DNA of 64,000 bases from Streptomyces sp. NBC_01689 (GCF_036250675.1 NZ_CP109592.1:7936001-8000000), one strand, 5' to 3'; positions 54,357-63,787 are shown, numbered from the stretch's first letter. Translations and numbers: made by a program. The notes: generated from the letters alone by a model not told the origin.

Positions 54357-55391
54357 TCAGCCCCTGTCCTCGTCGAGAGGCACGCGGCCGGCGTCGCCGT
54401 CGGCGCTCACGCCGCCGGGGTCCGTCGCGGCGGGCACGTCGTGGCCGGCGGTCGCCTGCGGAGGTACCGCGGGGGTGTCTCCGCCGGGAGACACGGCGGC
54501 TTTTTCGCCCCGTGGCGGTAGGGCCTCCGCACCGGTGTCCGCCCGCGGCGGGCGGGAGGCCTCCTCGCGGGAGGAGGGGCCCTCGGCGCTCGCCCGGACG
54601 GTGTCGAAGCGTTTCATCCGTTCCAGCACCGCCTCCGCCGTCGGCCGCTCCATCTCGTCCACGATCCGCCCGTCCCCGAGGAAGAGCACCAGGTCGGAGT
54701 GGGCGGCCGCGCCGGGGTCGTGCGTGACCATGACGACGGTCTGGCCGAGCTCGTCGACCGCCTCCCGCAGGAAGCCGAGGACCTCCAGGCCCGCGCGGGA
54801 GTCGAGGTTGCCGGTCGGCTCGTCGGCGAAGATCAGTTCGGGTCGGGAGGCGAGCGCCCGCGCACAGGCGACCCGCTGCTGCTGGCCACCGGAGAGCTGG
54901 GCCGGACGGTGCTTGAGCCGCCCGCGCAGACCCAGGGTGTCGATCACCTGGTCCAGCCACTCCCGGTCGGGCCGCTGACCCGCGATGTCCATCGGCAGCG
55001 TGATGTTCTCGGCCGCGGTGAGCGTCGGGATCAGGTTGAACGACTGGAACATGAACCCGATCCGGTCCCGGCGCAACCGGGTCAGTTCGCGGTCCTTGAG
55101 TCCCGTGATCTCGGTGTCGCCGAGCCACACCTGTCCGGCGGAGACGGTGTCCAGTCCCGCCAGGCAGTGCATCAGCGTCGACTTCCCGGAGCCGGAGGGC
55201 CCCATGACCGCCGTGAAGCGGCCGCGCGCGATGGCCACGTCGACGGAGTCGAGGGCGAGGACGGCGGTCTCGCCCGAGCCGTACGCCTTCGTCAGCCCGC
55301 GGGCGCGGGCCGCGATCCCGTCCGCGCCCCCGTGGCCGACGACGTGCTCCGCAGCTGGTGTGGGCAAGGCCGCCTCCTGGGTCATCGACAT
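54357..55391 (-). CDS. ABC transporter ATP-binding protein, MacB/LolD type
   Basis: 344 residues from the ATG at 55391. Walker A GPSGSGKST, signature LSGGQQQR and Walker B LIFADEPTGNLD are intact. The C-terminal 75 residues are a Pro/Ala/Gly-rich low-complexity tail, unusual for the family but seen in Streptomyces. TACGCT at 55419-55414 gives a short leader with GGA 7 nt before the ATG. It forms an operon with the large FtsX permease. Confidence 0.9.
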   Translation of the reverse strand: MSMTQEAALPTPAAEHVVGHGGADGIAARARGLTKAYGSGETAVLALDSVDVAIARGRFTAVMGPSGSGKSTLMHCLAGLDTVSAGQVWLGDTEITGLKDRELTRLRRDRIGFMFQSFNLIPTLTAAENITLPMDIAGQRPDREWLDQVIDTLGLRGRLKHRPAQLSGGQQQRVACARALASRPELIFADEPTGNLDSRAGLEVLGFLREAVDELGQTVVMVTHDPGAAAHSDLVLFLGDGRIVDEMERPTAEAVLERMKRFDTVRASAEGPSSREEASRPPRADTGAEALPPRGEKAAVSPGGDTPAVPPQATAGHDVPAATDPGGVSADGDAGRVPLDEDRG

Positions 55392-55473
55392 CCCGGCATC
55401 CGTGTTCCGCCCGAGCGTAATGTGATCCCGCCCACAGGGGGTGTGCCTCCGGGTTATTGGCGTCATCCGGGCC

Positions 55474-55503
55474 TTGCGGGTGCTAGCACTTCGGCGCTAG
55501 CTT
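55474..55503 (+). promoter_or_regulatory. Promoter and operator of the RHH/Fic-like gene pair
   Basis: TTGCGG (55474-55479) and TAGCTT (55498-55503) with an 18-nt spacer; the start codon follows 6 nt later. The spacer holds the perfect palindrome GTGCTAGCAC (55480-55489), and a half copy GCGCTAGC overlaps the -10 box. A ribbon-helix-helix repressor bound here would shut the promoter. Confidence 0.55.
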
Positions 55504-55509
55504 CGAGGT

Positions 55510-55761
55510 ATGGCGAAGACGCAACTGAACGTGCGGGTGGACGAGGGCACCGCCCGGGCCGCCCGCGAGCGGGCCCTGGCGCGGGGCATGAGCGTGAACC
55601 GCTACATCGAGGAATTGGTCAGACAGGACACCGGCGAGATGGGCCACACGTTCGTCGACGCGGCCTCCGACTTCATGAAGCAGTACGAGTCCGTCTTCGC
55701 CGAGGAATTCGGCGCGGACCGCGAAGGCACCCGCCGAAGCTCCCGCGAAGGTCGTCGTTGA
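55510..55761 (+). CDS. Ribbon-helix-helix (Arc/CopG-like) putative antitoxin
   Basis: 83 residues; residues 5-39 (QLNVRVDEGTARAARERALA, then GMSVNRYIEELVRQ) form a ribbon-helix-helix, and a charged C-terminal tail would bind a partner. It starts 6 nt after TAGCTT, so translation is leaderless; the palindrome in the promoter fits autorepression. The next gene, encoding a Fic-like protein, begins 4 nt after the stop, typical of a toxin-antitoxin order with the antitoxin first. Confidence 0.72.
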   Translation: MAKTQLNVRVDEGTARAARERALARGMSVNRYIEELVRQDTGEMGHTFVDAASDFMKQYESVFAEEFGADREGTRRSSREGRR

Positions 55762-55765
55762 TCCC

Positions 55766-56140
55766 TTGAGCAGTCTCAGAGTCGACCTTGCCTGGCTCCT
55801 CATGATCGCCGAACAGAAGACGCCCGGAGACCCCCAGGTCACCGACTGGGGAGCCCTCGTCGCCGCCGTCAGCCGGCACGAGGCGGAGATATTCGGCATT
55901 CCCGTCTACGACAGCCCGCACGCCCGCGCCGCCGCACTGCTCCAGCTGCTGCTGCACGTCCCGGCGCTCGAACGCTCCAACGCGATGTTCGCCTCCGCCG
56001 TCGCGTACGCCTACCTGGTGGCCAGCGGCCTCAAGGTCGTCACCTCGCCCGAGCAGGTGCGCGAACTCGCCCGCCTGGTGAAGGGCGGCGAGGCGACCGT
56101 GCACGACATCGCGCGGGAACTGCGCCAGTGGTGCCTGTGA
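55766..56140 (+). CDS. Fic/Doc-like putative toxin with a degenerate motif
   Basis: 124 residues from a TTG four bases after the antitoxin-like gene. Its length and helical pattern fit a small Fic/Doc domain, but HPFx(D/N)GNKR is degraded to HVPALERSN, so AMPylation or phosphorylation activity is doubtful. I recognise close streptomycete relatives described as Fic-family toxin components. The only ribosome-like site is GAAGG 14 nt upstream, so coupling to the upstream gene is likely. Confidence 0.6.
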   Translation: MSSLRVDLAWLLMIAEQKTPGDPQVTDWGALVAAVSRHEAEIFGIPVYDSPHARAAALLQLLLHVPALERSNAMFASAVAYAYLVASGLKVVTSPEQVRELARLVKGGEATVHDIARELRQWCL

Positions 56141-56422
56141 GGTGCGGACCCGCGTGACACGTCGGCCGTGACGCGAGGGCGGCGAGGGCCGCGGCTCCCG
56201 GACGGGCCGGCCTCGGCCACGTGCCCGAACCACCTCCACGGCCGCTACGGCGCTCCGGTCTCCGGGACGCCGTGCCGTCGTGCGGAACCCGGCAGGCGGT
56301 ACGGGACGGGCGGACGCGGGCGCCCTTCCGGCTTCTCGGGCCTCAGCGGCCGCCGGTACCGGCAGGACGGGACCTGAGGTCACCGTCCCCCGTGCGGGTC
56401 CGTCGCTTCCCCCGGCGCTCCC

Positions 56423-57154
56423 TCACGCGGACGCGCCGGACTCCGGCCAGGACAGGGCGAAAGCGTCCGCGTCCCAGGTGCCGCCCAGTTCCGGTGCCAG
56501 CCACCCGGGCGCTTCGGAGCGGAACAGGGCGGGCGGACGGGCACCCGCCCCCGCGGGCAGCGCGCCCAGCAGCGGGGCCCCGGCCACCACCGGCAGGTCC
56601 GCGAGGTTGCAGCGGGACGCGAGGTCGGCGGAGCCGGGCCAGCTGCCGATGACGAGCCCGGTCAGGTCCAGGCCCCGGCGCCGCAGCTCGCGCGCGGTCA
56701 GCTCGGTCGTGTTGAGCGTGCCGAGTCCCGCCGCCACGACGAGCAGCACCGGCGCGTCCAGCAGCGTCGCCACGTCCGCCAGCGTCCCGCCCTCGTCGTC
56801 GAGACGGACGAGCAGACCGCCCGCCCCCTCGACCAGTACGAGATCGTGCTCGACGGCCAGCTTGCCCGCCGCCTCCGCCACCGCACCGGGCCGCACCGGA
56901 GCCAGACCGGCCCGCCGCGCGGCCGTCGCGGGCGCCAACGGCGCGGGGTAGCGCCCGAGTTCGAGCGTGGTCACGGCTCCCGCGAGCCGGGCCGCCTCGT
57001 CCGCGTCACCGTGTTCCCGTGGGCCCACGCCTGTCTGCGCGGGCTTGAGGACGGCCACGGACTGTCCGGCGGCGACGGCCGCGGCGGCGACGGCGGCCGT
57101 CGTGACCGTCTTCCCCACCTCGGTACCCGTTCCGGTGATCACCAGGACCGTCAT
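56423..57154 (-). CDS. bioD: Dethiobiotin synthetase
   Basis: 243 residues. It closes the ureido ring of 7,8-diaminopelargonate with CO2 and ATP. The P-loop GTGTEVGKT lies at about 7-15, VLKPAQTG binds the substrate, and EGAGGLLV matches the family. The start lies just after the bioA stop (one base), so it is the third gene of bioBAD. Confidence 0.93.
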   Translation of the reverse strand: MTVLVITGTGTEVGKTVTTAAVAAAAVAAGQSVAVLKPAQTGVGPREHGDADEAARLAGAVTTLELGRYPAPLAPATAARRAGLAPVRPGAVAEAAGKLAVEHDLVLVEGAGGLLVRLDDEGGTLADVATLLDAPVLLVVAAGLGTLNTTELTARELRRRGLDLTGLVIGSWPGSADLASRCNLADLPVVAGAPLLGALPAGAGARPPALFRSEAPGWLAPELGGTWDADAFALSWPESGASA

Positions 57155-57155
57155 G

Positions 57156-58436
57156 TCATCCCTCCCGTGCCGCCGCCCGGACCGCGCGGGCGATCCGGGC
57201 CACGTCCTCGTCACTCGTCACATACGGCGGCATCGTGTAGACGAGGTCGCGGAACGGGCGCAGCCACACACCCTCGCGCACGGCGGCGGCCGTCGCCGCC
57301 GCCATGTCGACCTCGTGGTCGAGCTGGACGACACCGATCGCGCCCAGCACCCGCACGTCCCGGACCCCCGGCATCGAGGAGGCCTCCGCCAGTCCTTCCC
57401 GCAGTCCCGCCTCGATCCGCTTGACCTCGGTCTGCCAGTCCTGCCCGAGCAGCAGGTCGACGGAGGCGCACGCCACCGCGGCGGCGAGCGGATTGCCCAT
57501 GAAGGTCGGGCCGTGCGCGAGCACCGGGACCTCGCCGTGCGAGATGCCCTCGGCCACCCGGGCCGTGCACAGCGTCGCCGCCATGGTCAGGTACCCGCCG
57601 GTCAGCGCCTTGCCCACACACATCACGTCCGGCGTCACGCCCGCGTGCTCCGCCGCGAAGAGCGTTCCCGTACGGCCGAAACCGGTGGCGATCTCGTCGA
57701 ACACCAGCAGCACGTCGTGCGCGTCGCACGCCTCCCGCAGCACCCGCAGATACGCGGGGGAGTGGAAGCGCATCCCGCCCGCGCCCTGCACCACCGGTTC
57801 CACGATCACCGCGGCGAGCTCGTGCGCGTGACGCCCCATCAGCTCGCGCAGGTGTGCGGCGTACGACTCCTCGTACCCGGCCGGCGGGGCGTCGGCGAAC
57901 ACCTGGCGCTGCAGCACGCCCTGCCACAGCTCGTGCATCCCGCCCTCGGGGTCGCACACCGACATCGGCTGCCAGGTGTCGCCGTGGTACCCGCCCCGCC
58001 AGGTCAGCAGCCGCTGCTTGGCCGGGCGGCCGAGCGAACGCCAGTGCTGGAGACACATCTTGACGGCGACCTCGACCGAGACCGAACCGGAGTCGGCGAG
58101 GAAGACGTGCTCCAGCCCCTCGGGAGATATGTCGACCAGTCGCTTGGCCAGCCGCACGGCGGGCTCATGGGTGAGCCCGCCGAACATCACATGGCTCATC
58201 CGCTCCAACTGGGCGCGCACCGCGTCGTTCAGCACCGGGTGGTTGTAGCCGTGGATGGCCGACCACCACGACGACATCCCGTCGACGAGATCGCCCGAGC
58301 CGTCCGCCATCCGCAGCCGCACCCCGCTCGCCGACTCCACGACGAGCGGCTCCTGGCGTCCCGGCATCGGCCCGTACGGGTGCCAGACATGGCGCCGGTC
58401 GAGTTCGAGCAGCTCCCGCAGGGACAGGTCAGGCAT
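57156..58436 (-). CDS. bioA: Adenosylmethionine-8-amino-7-oxononanoate aminotransferase
   Basis: 426 residues of a fold type I aminotransferase that makes 7,8-diaminopelargonate using S-adenosylmethionine as amino donor. WHPYGPM and [13 protein letters not shown] mark the substrate region, [12 protein letters not shown] the PLP-binding part, and K in VGKALTGGY the Schiff-base lysine. The ATG overlaps the bioB stop by 8 nt, and bioD follows directly, so these three are an operon. Confidence 0.95.
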   Translation of the reverse strand: MPDLSLRELLELDRRHVWHPYGPMPGRQEPLVVESASGVRLRMADGSGDLVDGMSSWWSAIHGYNHPVLNDAVRAQLERMSHVMFGGLTHEPAVRLAKRLVDISPEGLEHVFLADSGSVSVEVAVKMCLQHWRSLGRPAKQRLLTWRGGYHGDTWQPMSVCDPEGGMHELWQGVLQRQVFADAPPAGYEESYAAHLRELMGRHAHELAAVIVEPVVQGAGGMRFHSPAYLRVLREACDAHDVLLVFDEIATGFGRTGTLFAAEHAGVTPDVMCVGKALTGGYLTMAATLCTARVAEGISHGEVPVLAHGPTFMGNPLAAAVACASVDLLLGQDWQTEVKRIEAGLREGLAEASSMPGVRDVRVLGAIGVVQLDHEVDMAAATAAAVREGVWLRPFRDLVYTMPPYVTSDEDVARIARAVRAAAREG

Positions 58437-59655
58437 TGGGCGCGAGATCCGTTCCGGCACCCCGGCGGCGCACGGCGACCAGATCCGTACGCGCCTCGGC
58501 GGGCACCTCGACCGGAGCCGAGCCGCACACACCGCCCCCCGCGTGCGACCCGCACCCACCGGCCTCGTGCGACCCGCACCCGGACTCCGCGTGCGACCCG
58601 CAGCCCGCCGCGTCGGCGTCCGCGTGCGCGCCGCACCCGCCGCCCGCCGCCGCACGGTGCTCCGGCAGGGTCACCTCGCCGGCGCCCTCCACCTCGAACC
58701 CGGCGTCCGCGATCATCTCCAGGTCGGCCTTGCCCGCCTGGCCCTCGCTCGTCAGATAGTCGCCGAGGAAGATCGAGTTGGCGAGGTGGAGGGCGAGCGG
58801 CTGCATCGTGCGCAGATGGACCTCACGGCCGCCCGCGATGCGGACCTCGGCGTCCGGGCAGACGAAACGGACCATCGCCAGGATGCGCAGACACCGCTGC
58901 GGTGTCAGGTTCCACTCCTGGGCGAGCGGGGTTCCCTCGAACGGGATCAGGAAGTTCACCGGAACGGAGTCGGGGTCGAGGTCGCGCAGCGCGTACACCA
59001 CGTCCACGAGGTCCTCGTCGCTCTCGCCCATGCCGGCGATCAGACCGGAGCAGGCGGACAGGCCCGCCGCGTGCGCCTTCTGGACCGTGTCCACCCGGTC
59101 GGCGTACGTGTGCGTGGTCGTGATGTCCCCGTACGTCGCCTCGGACGTGTTGAGGTTGTGGTTGTAGGCGTCCGCGCCCGCCTCGCGCAGCCGCTCGGCC
59201 TGACCGTCGGAGAGCAGACCGAGGCAGGCGCACACCTCGACGTTCTCGTGCTGGTCCTTGATCGCCTTGATGGTGTCGGAGACCCGGTCCACGTCGCGGT
59301 CGGTCGGACCGCGTCCGCTGGCCACCAGGCAGACCCGCTTGGCGCCCCCGGCCAGGCCCGCCGCCGCGGCCTGCGAGGCCTGGTCGGGCTTGAGCCAGGT
59401 GTACTTGAGGATGTCGGCCTTGGAGCCGAGCCGCTGCGAGCAGTACGAGCAGTCCTCGGGGCAGAGCCCGGACTTCAGGTTGACCAGATAGTTGAGTTTC
59501 ACTCGACGGCCGAACCAGTGGCGGCGGACCTTCCCGGCCGCGGCCACCACGTCGAGCACGTCGTCGTCGGACGTGGCCAGCACGGCCAGCGCCTCGTCAC
59601 GGGTCGGCAGCTCGCGCCGAAGCCCCTTGTCCACCAGCGTGTTCAGCAGGTCCAT
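58429..59655 (-). CDS. bioB: Biotin synthase with Cys/His-rich C-terminal tail
   Basis: 408 residues. The radical-SAM cluster is C65/C69/C72 (CPEDCSYC); the SAM and dethiobiotin pocket motifs YNHNLNTSE and AGGREVHLR follow. It inserts sulfur into dethiobiotin. From about 338 to 380 the protein has a tail with CGSH-type repeats (five Cys, four His), not part of the normal enzyme and plausibly metal- or cluster-binding. GGATC is a weak ribosome site. A perfect ACACG-N6-CGTGT lies in the gap to bioF. Confidence 0.94.
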   Translation of the reverse strand: MDLLNTLVDKGLRRELPTRDEALAVLATSDDDVLDVVAAAGKVRRHWFGRRVKLNYLVNLKSGLCPEDCSYCSQRLGSKADILKYTWLKPDQASQAAAAGLAGGAKRVCLVASGRGPTDRDVDRVSDTIKAIKDQHENVEVCACLGLLSDGQAERLREAGADAYNHNLNTSEATYGDITTTHTYADRVDTVQKAHAAGLSACSGLIAGMGESDEDLVDVVYALRDLDPDSVPVNFLIPFEGTPLAQEWNLTPQRCLRILAMVRFVCPDAEVRIAGGREVHLRTMQPLALHLANSIFLGDYLTSEGQAGKADLEMIADAGFEVEGAGEVTLPEHRAAAGGGCGAHADADAAGCGSHAESGCGSHEAGGCGSHAGGGVCGSAPVEVPAEARTDLVAVRRRGAGTDLAPNA

Positions 59656-59711
59656 GAGATCCGATCCTGACGTATCCGAGCGGGTGCGGCCAAGGAGAGA
59701 TCGCACAACAG

Positions 59712-59727
59712 ACACGGTTCGACGTGT
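59712..59727. promoter_or_regulatory. Inverted repeat between divergent bioB and bioF
   Basis: ACACG (59712-59716) and CGTGT (59723-59727) are perfect complements 6 nt apart, in the 163-bp gap between the two bio transcription units. A candidate operator for biotin control; it does not look like a known BirA or BioQ site by eye. Confidence 0.35.
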
Positions 59728-59818
59728 GGGTATTGCCACATCCTGGGCGCCGGACCGTCCCGCTAGGGTCTGTGCACTGCCTACAAAACCACCACCCCGA
59801 GGGCCCGGAGGCACCAGC

Positions 59819-60952
59819 ATGGCCGGATCGCCGTTCGCATGGATCGACGAGCAGGCGCACCAGCGCCGACGGGCCGGACTCGTCCGCACCCTGCGCCCGC
59901 GCCCCGCCGACTCGGCCCTGCTCGATCTGGCGAGCAACGACTATCTCGGCCTCGCCCGCCACCCCGAGATCACGGCCGCGGCCGCGGCCGCCGCGCACCG
60001 CTGGGGAGGGGGCGCGACCGGATCGCGGCTCGTCTCCGGCACTACCGGACTTCACGCCGAACTCGAACGCGAGCTCGCCGAGTTCTGCGGCTTCGAGGCC
60101 GCGCTGGTCTTCTCCTCCGGATACGCGGCCAATCTCGCCGCGGTCACCGCGCTCGCGCCGCACGGCTCGCTCGTCGTCTCCGACGCGGGCAACCACGCCT
60201 CGCTGATCGACGGCTGCCGGCTGGCCCGCGGCACCACCCAGGTCGTCGCGCACGCCGACCCCGACGCCGTGCGCAAGGCGCTCGGGACGCACGAGGGTCC
60301 CGCCCTCGTCGTCTCCGACACGGTCTTCTCGGTGGACGGCGACGCGGCACCGCTGGCCGGTCTGGCCGCCGCCTGCCGGGCGCACGGGGCGGCGCTGGTC
60401 GTCGACGACGCGCACGGACTCGGCGTACTGGGCAGCGGAGGCCGGGGCGCCGCGCACGCCGCGGGCCTCGCCGGCGCTCCGGACGTCGTCGTGACCGTCA
60501 CGCTCTCCAAGTCGTTCGGCAGCCAGGGCGGCGCCGTCCTCGGGCCCGCACCGGTCATCGACCACCTGGTCAACGCGGCGCGCACCTTCATCTTCGACAC
60601 GGGTCTCGCACCGGCGGCCGCGGGCGCGGCCCTCGCGGCGCTCAGGCTGCTGCGCCGTGAGCCGGCGCGGGCCGACCGGGCCCGCGCGGTGGCGACGGCG
60701 CTGCACACCCGGCTGACCGCCGAGGGACTGGAGGCCGTACGGCCGGACGCCGCCGTGGTCTCGGTGCGCGCGCCGTCCCCGGAACGGGCCGTGCGGTGGG
60801 CCGCGGACTGCCGCGAGGCGGGGCTCGCCGTCGGGTGCTTCCGCCCCCCGTCCGTGCCCGACGGCATCTCCCGGCTGCGGCTGACCGCCCGGGCGGATCT
60901 CACCGACGCCCAGATCGAGCGGGCCGTACGGGTGATCTCGGAGAACCGGTGA
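59819..60952 (+). CDS. bioF: 8-amino-7-oxononanoate synthase
   Basis: 377 residues. It condenses pimeloyl thioester with L-alanine to start biotin ring assembly. [35 protein letters not shown] and the PLP lysine in [15 protein letters not shown] are all present. GGAGG lies about 9 nt before the ATG, and TAGGGT (59764-59769) is a likely -10 box. Divergent from bioBAD; the pair covers all four late biotin steps. Confidence 0.94.
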   Translation: MAGSPFAWIDEQAHQRRRAGLVRTLRPRPADSALLDLASNDYLGLARHPEITAAAAAAAHRWGGGATGSRLVSGTTGLHAELERELAEFCGFEAALVFSSGYAANLAAVTALAPHGSLVVSDAGNHASLIDGCRLARGTTQVVAHADPDAVRKALGTHEGPALVVSDTVFSVDGDAAPLAGLAAACRAHGAALVVDDAHGLGVLGSGGRGAAHAAGLAGAPDVVVTVTLSKSFGSQGGAVLGPAPVIDHLVNAARTFIFDTGLAPAAAGAALAALRLLRREPARADRARAVATALHTRLTAEGLEAVRPDAAVVSVRAPSPERAVRWAADCREAGLAVGCFRPPSVPDGISRLRLTARADLTDAQIERAVRVISENR

Positions 60953-60960
60953 GGCGGCGG

Positions 60961-61185
60961 TCAGTTCAGTCCGGCGATGAACCCCTCCCAACTGGCGGGG
61001 GTGAACAGCAGGGCGGGGCCCGCCGTGTTCTTGGAGTCGCGCACGGCGACGAGTCCGGCCCAGGGCCCTGGGCCCGGTCGCGCGGTCTCGACGCAGTTGT
61101 TCATTCCCGTGCTGCGGCTGCTGCGCCGCCAGCGCACGTCACGGAGTGAGGTACTGAGGGGTACGTACCGAGGCATTGCGGTCAT
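60961..61185 (-). CDS. DUF397 domain protein
   Basis: 74 residues, a complete DUF397: WRRSSRSTGMNNCVETA and the later VRDSKN, GPALLFTPASWEGFIAGL. In Streptomyces such proteins pair with an HTH/DUF5753 regulator, here 12 bp upstream, and a nearby RsbW-like ATPase. Loci of this sort (WhiJ and relatives) affect development or antibiotic production. It is convergent with bioF, 8 bp apart. Confidence 0.9.
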   Translation of the reverse strand: MTAMPRYVPLSTSLRDVRWRRSSRSTGMNNCVETARPGPGPWAGLVAVRDSKNTAGPALLFTPASWEGFIAGLN

Positions 61186-61197
61186 GGGGGTGCCTCC

Positions 61198-62055
61198 TTA
61201 CGCGCCGTCACCTATCCCGGCGATGTAGTCCAACGAGTCCTCGGGTGAAAGGGCGTGGGACCGAAGGGTGTTGAAGGCTTCGGTGTAGGCCTGAAGGTCT
61301 TCTTTCCGTTCGAGGTAGAGGCTACTCGTCAAGTGGTCGAGAACAACCACGTCGAGATCAGTTGTGTTCGGAAATGAGAAAATAACGAAAGGGCCGGTCA
61401 CTCCGGCGTGCGCCCCGGCGGCGAAGGGCAGTACCTGGAGCCGGACTTGGGGAAGGGCCGCGGCCTCCCGCAGCCGGGCCAGCTGACGTGCCATGACCTC
61501 GGGCCCGCCGACCTCGCGGCGCAGTACGGCCTCGTCCAGGACCGCGGCCAGCTCCAGCGGCGGCTGCGACCGCAGCACGTCCTGCCGGGCGAGGCGCACC
61601 TCGACGAGCGCGTCCAGTTTGTCGTCGGCCAGCCCGCCCACCGCCGCCCGGGTCACCGCCCGGGCGTACTCGGGGGTCTGGAGCAGCCCCGGTACCACGG
61701 ACGTCTCCAGCGTGCGCATCCCGCTGGCCTGGGACTCCAGGCTGATGAAGTCCCGGTAGGCGGGCGGCAGGACTCCCCGGTAGGCGTGCCACCAGTGGTG
61801 CCGCCCGTTGCCCTCGGATCCGGCCAGTCCGAGCAGGAGCTCCCGTAATCCGCTCTCCCGGACGCCGTACGCGTCCAGAAGACGCTCCACATCGGCCGGT
61901 TTCACCCCGCTGGTGCCCGTCTCGATCCGGCTCACCTTCGACTGGTGCCAGCCGACGAGGCCGGCCGCCTCACCGCTGGTGAGGCCAGCACCGGCGCGCA
62001 GCGCGCGCAGTTCGGCACCGAGTTTGCGGCGTCGTACCGCGGGACCGTGCTGCAT
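61198..62055 (-). CDS. XRE-family regulator with DUF5753 domain (WhiJ/Scr1 type)
   Basis: 285 residues from the ATG at 62055, with AAGGAG upstream. The HTH (SGEAAGLVGWHQSKVSRIET) is followed by the DUF5753 domain (ISLESQASGMRTLETSVVPG, then LLQTPEYARAV and later PFVIFSFP). This is the WhiJ-like family, whose members pair with DUF397 proteins. The short gap and same strand make them an operon; the RsbW-like gene is divergent. Confidence 0.92.
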   Translation of the reverse strand: MQHGPAVRRRKLGAELRALRAGAGLTSGEAAGLVGWHQSKVSRIETGTSGVKPADVERLLDAYGVRESGLRELLLGLAGSEGNGRHHWWHAYRGVLPPAYRDFISLESQASGMRTLETSVVPGLLQTPEYARAVTRAAVGGLADDKLDALVEVRLARQDVLRSQPPLELAAVLDEAVLRREVGGPEVMARQLARLREAAALPQVRLQVLPFAAGAHAGVTGPFVIFSFPNTTDLDVVVLDHLTSSLYLERKEDLQAYTEAFNTLRSHALSPEDSLDYIAGIGDGA

Positions 62056-62267
62056 GGCCGTACTCCTTACTCCTTCCGAGCCGCCCAAATACGGTCTGCC
62101 GTCGCAGAGTTCACCGCTTCGAGCGACAGATATATGCATATCTCGGTGGATCGCGCCCGTGACCGGCCCGGTGATGGCAGTCTGGCGCGAAGCACCAGTC
62201 CGGGACCGTACTCGAACCATCCGCTCCGTGTCGGACTCCGGTCCCGTGGGAAAGGGACGACGTCGTC

Positions 62268-62726
62268 ATGGCAGACCACCAGGAAGCATCCGTCACTCTG
62301 CCGAGCGATCCCGCCTCGGTCTCCGCGGCCCGGAAATTCGTCATCGACGTGCTGGCCGAATGGGGCCTGCCGGAGGACGCCGAAGCCGCCGACACCGTAC
62401 GCCTGATCGTGTCCGAACTCGCCACCAACGCCGTCCAGCACACGTTCGGCCAGTCGCCCACCTTCACGGTGGACGTCCTGCTGAAACGGGACGAACAACT
62501 GCGCATCGGTGTCACCGACAGCCATCCGCGCTTCCCGAAGCGACTGCCCGCCGCGGTCCAACAGGACAACGGACGCGGGATGGTGATCATCCGTTGGCTG
62601 ACCGCGGAATGCGGCGGCAGAGTCCTCGTGCGTCCCACCCGGGAGGGCGGCAAGACGGTCTCCATCGAGTTGCCGTGGACGGTGCGGGCCCAGCCGGTGG
62701 TGGCCGGCGGTCCACAAGAGCCCTGA
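62268..62726 (+). CDS. RsbW-like ATP-binding (HATPase_c_2) regulatory protein
   Basis: 152 residues with the GHKL ATP-lid motifs LIVSELATNAVQHT, VTDSHPRFP and DNGRGMVIIRWL. It lacks any sensor domain and resembles anti-sigma or development-associated kinases of Streptomyces. It is divergent from the HTH/DUF5753 gene; trios of these three families recur in the genus. AAAGGGA lies about 10 nt before the ATG. Confidence 0.85.
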   Translation: MADHQEASVTLPSDPASVSAARKFVIDVLAEWGLPEDAEAADTVRLIVSELATNAVQHTFGQSPTFTVDVLLKRDEQLRIGVTDSHPRFPKRLPAAVQQDNGRGMVIIRWLTAECGGRVLVRPTREGGKTVSIELPWTVRAQPVVAGGPQEP

Positions 62727-62760
62727 GGAAACGATCAGTTGGTCCGGCCCGTCGGCGTCC

Positions 62761-63672
62761 CTACCGCGCCGCCCTCCCGAACGCGCCCCGCAACAGGGCC
62801 CGGAACGCCTCCGCCGCGGGTGCCCGCCGGTCGGTCCGGTGGACGACGGAGATCGTACGGCGCAGATCTCCCGGTTCCAGCAGCCGCAGCCCCACCGGGG
62901 TGGCCGCCGTCCTGGCCACCATCTCCGGCACCACCGCGACCCCCAGTCCGGCACTGACCAGCGCGCACACCAGCGCGTACCCGGGGCTCTCGACCCGGAC
63001 GGCCGGGGTGGCCCCGACCCGGGCCAGCGCGGCCTCCACTCCCTGCCGCGGCGGATGGTCCGGGGCCATGCTGATCAGCGGCTGCCCGGCGAGTCCGGAG
63101 AGCGGCAGCCGGGCCGCGCCCTCCGCGAGGACGTGACCCGGAGCGGTGACGAGCACCAGTTCCTCGACCAGCACCGGCTCCGCGCACACCGACGAGGGAA
63201 GCGGCGCCGGGTCCGCGGGCTCGTAGGTGTGGGTCAGCGCGAGGTCCACCTCGCCCGCCGCGACCGCCGTGACACCGTCCGGCGGCTCGTAGTTCGCGAC
63301 CGTCAGCTCCACGTCCGGGTGGGCCCGGCGAAAGGCGCTGAGCACCGGCGGCAGCAGATGGATGCCCGCCGTCTGGAACGTGCCGAGCCGCAGGGTGCCT
63401 CCGGACAGACCGGTCAGCCGGGCCAGTTCATGGCGCGCCTGCTCCAGCTCGTCGAGGACGCGGCGGGCCCGGGCCGCGAGCAGCTCGCCCGCCTCCGTGA
63501 GCCGCGTTCCCCGAGGGGAGCGCACCAGCAACGGCGCGCCCGCCTCCCGTTCCAGCTTCGCGAGCTGCTGGGAGAGGGCGGGCGGGCTGTAGCCGAGGCG
63601 TTCGGCCGCCCGGGTGATGGACCCGGCCCCGGCCACCGCCACCAGGGCCGCCAGCCGTGTCGGGTCGTACAT
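62761..63672 (-). CDS. LysR-family transcriptional regulator
   Basis: 303 residues. The HTH (GSITRAAERLGYSPPALSQQ) and the LysR substrate domain (VAAGEVDLALTHTYEP; CALVSAGLGVAVVPEMV) are intact. It is divergent from a LysE-type exporter gene across a 115-bp gap that holds a CGAAT...ATTCG dyad, so it likely activates that exporter in response to a metabolite. Confidence 0.92.
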   Translation of the reverse strand: MYDPTRLAALVAVAGAGSITRAAERLGYSPPALSQQLAKLEREAGAPLLVRSPRGTRLTEAGELLAARARRVLDELEQARHELARLTGLSGGTLRLGTFQTAGIHLLPPVLSAFRRAHPDVELTVANYEPPDGVTAVAAGEVDLALTHTYEPADPAPLPSSVCAEPVLVEELVLVTAPGHVLAEGAARLPLSGLAGQPLISMAPDHPPRQGVEAALARVGATPAVRVESPGYALVCALVSAGLGVAVVPEMVARTAATPVGLRLLEPGDLRRTISVVHRTDRRAPAAEAFRALLRGAFGRAAR

Positions 63673-63717
63673 CGCACGGCTCCCCGGGTCCGGGCCCGGC
63701 GCCGGCCCGGGTCCCAA

Positions 63718-63747
63718 CGAATGCTTAAGACCGGTCCAGGATATTCG
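63718..63747. promoter_or_regulatory. Dyad in the LysR/LysE divergent promoter
   Basis: CGAAT (63718-63722) and ATTCG (63743-63747) are placed symmetrically around ACCGGT (63730-63735). The spacing fits a LysR-type binding region. The CTTAAG inside one arm is also palindromic. Confidence 0.4.
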
Positions 63748-63787
63748 ACATACCTGCTGAAGGCCCGGCCGAGGCAGCCTGGTGGCC

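Noticed and set aside
51689..54727. A 1000-codon plus-strand frame opposite the FtsX permease
   Set aside because: Shadow of the permease codon bias; no motif and no start or ribosome site of note.
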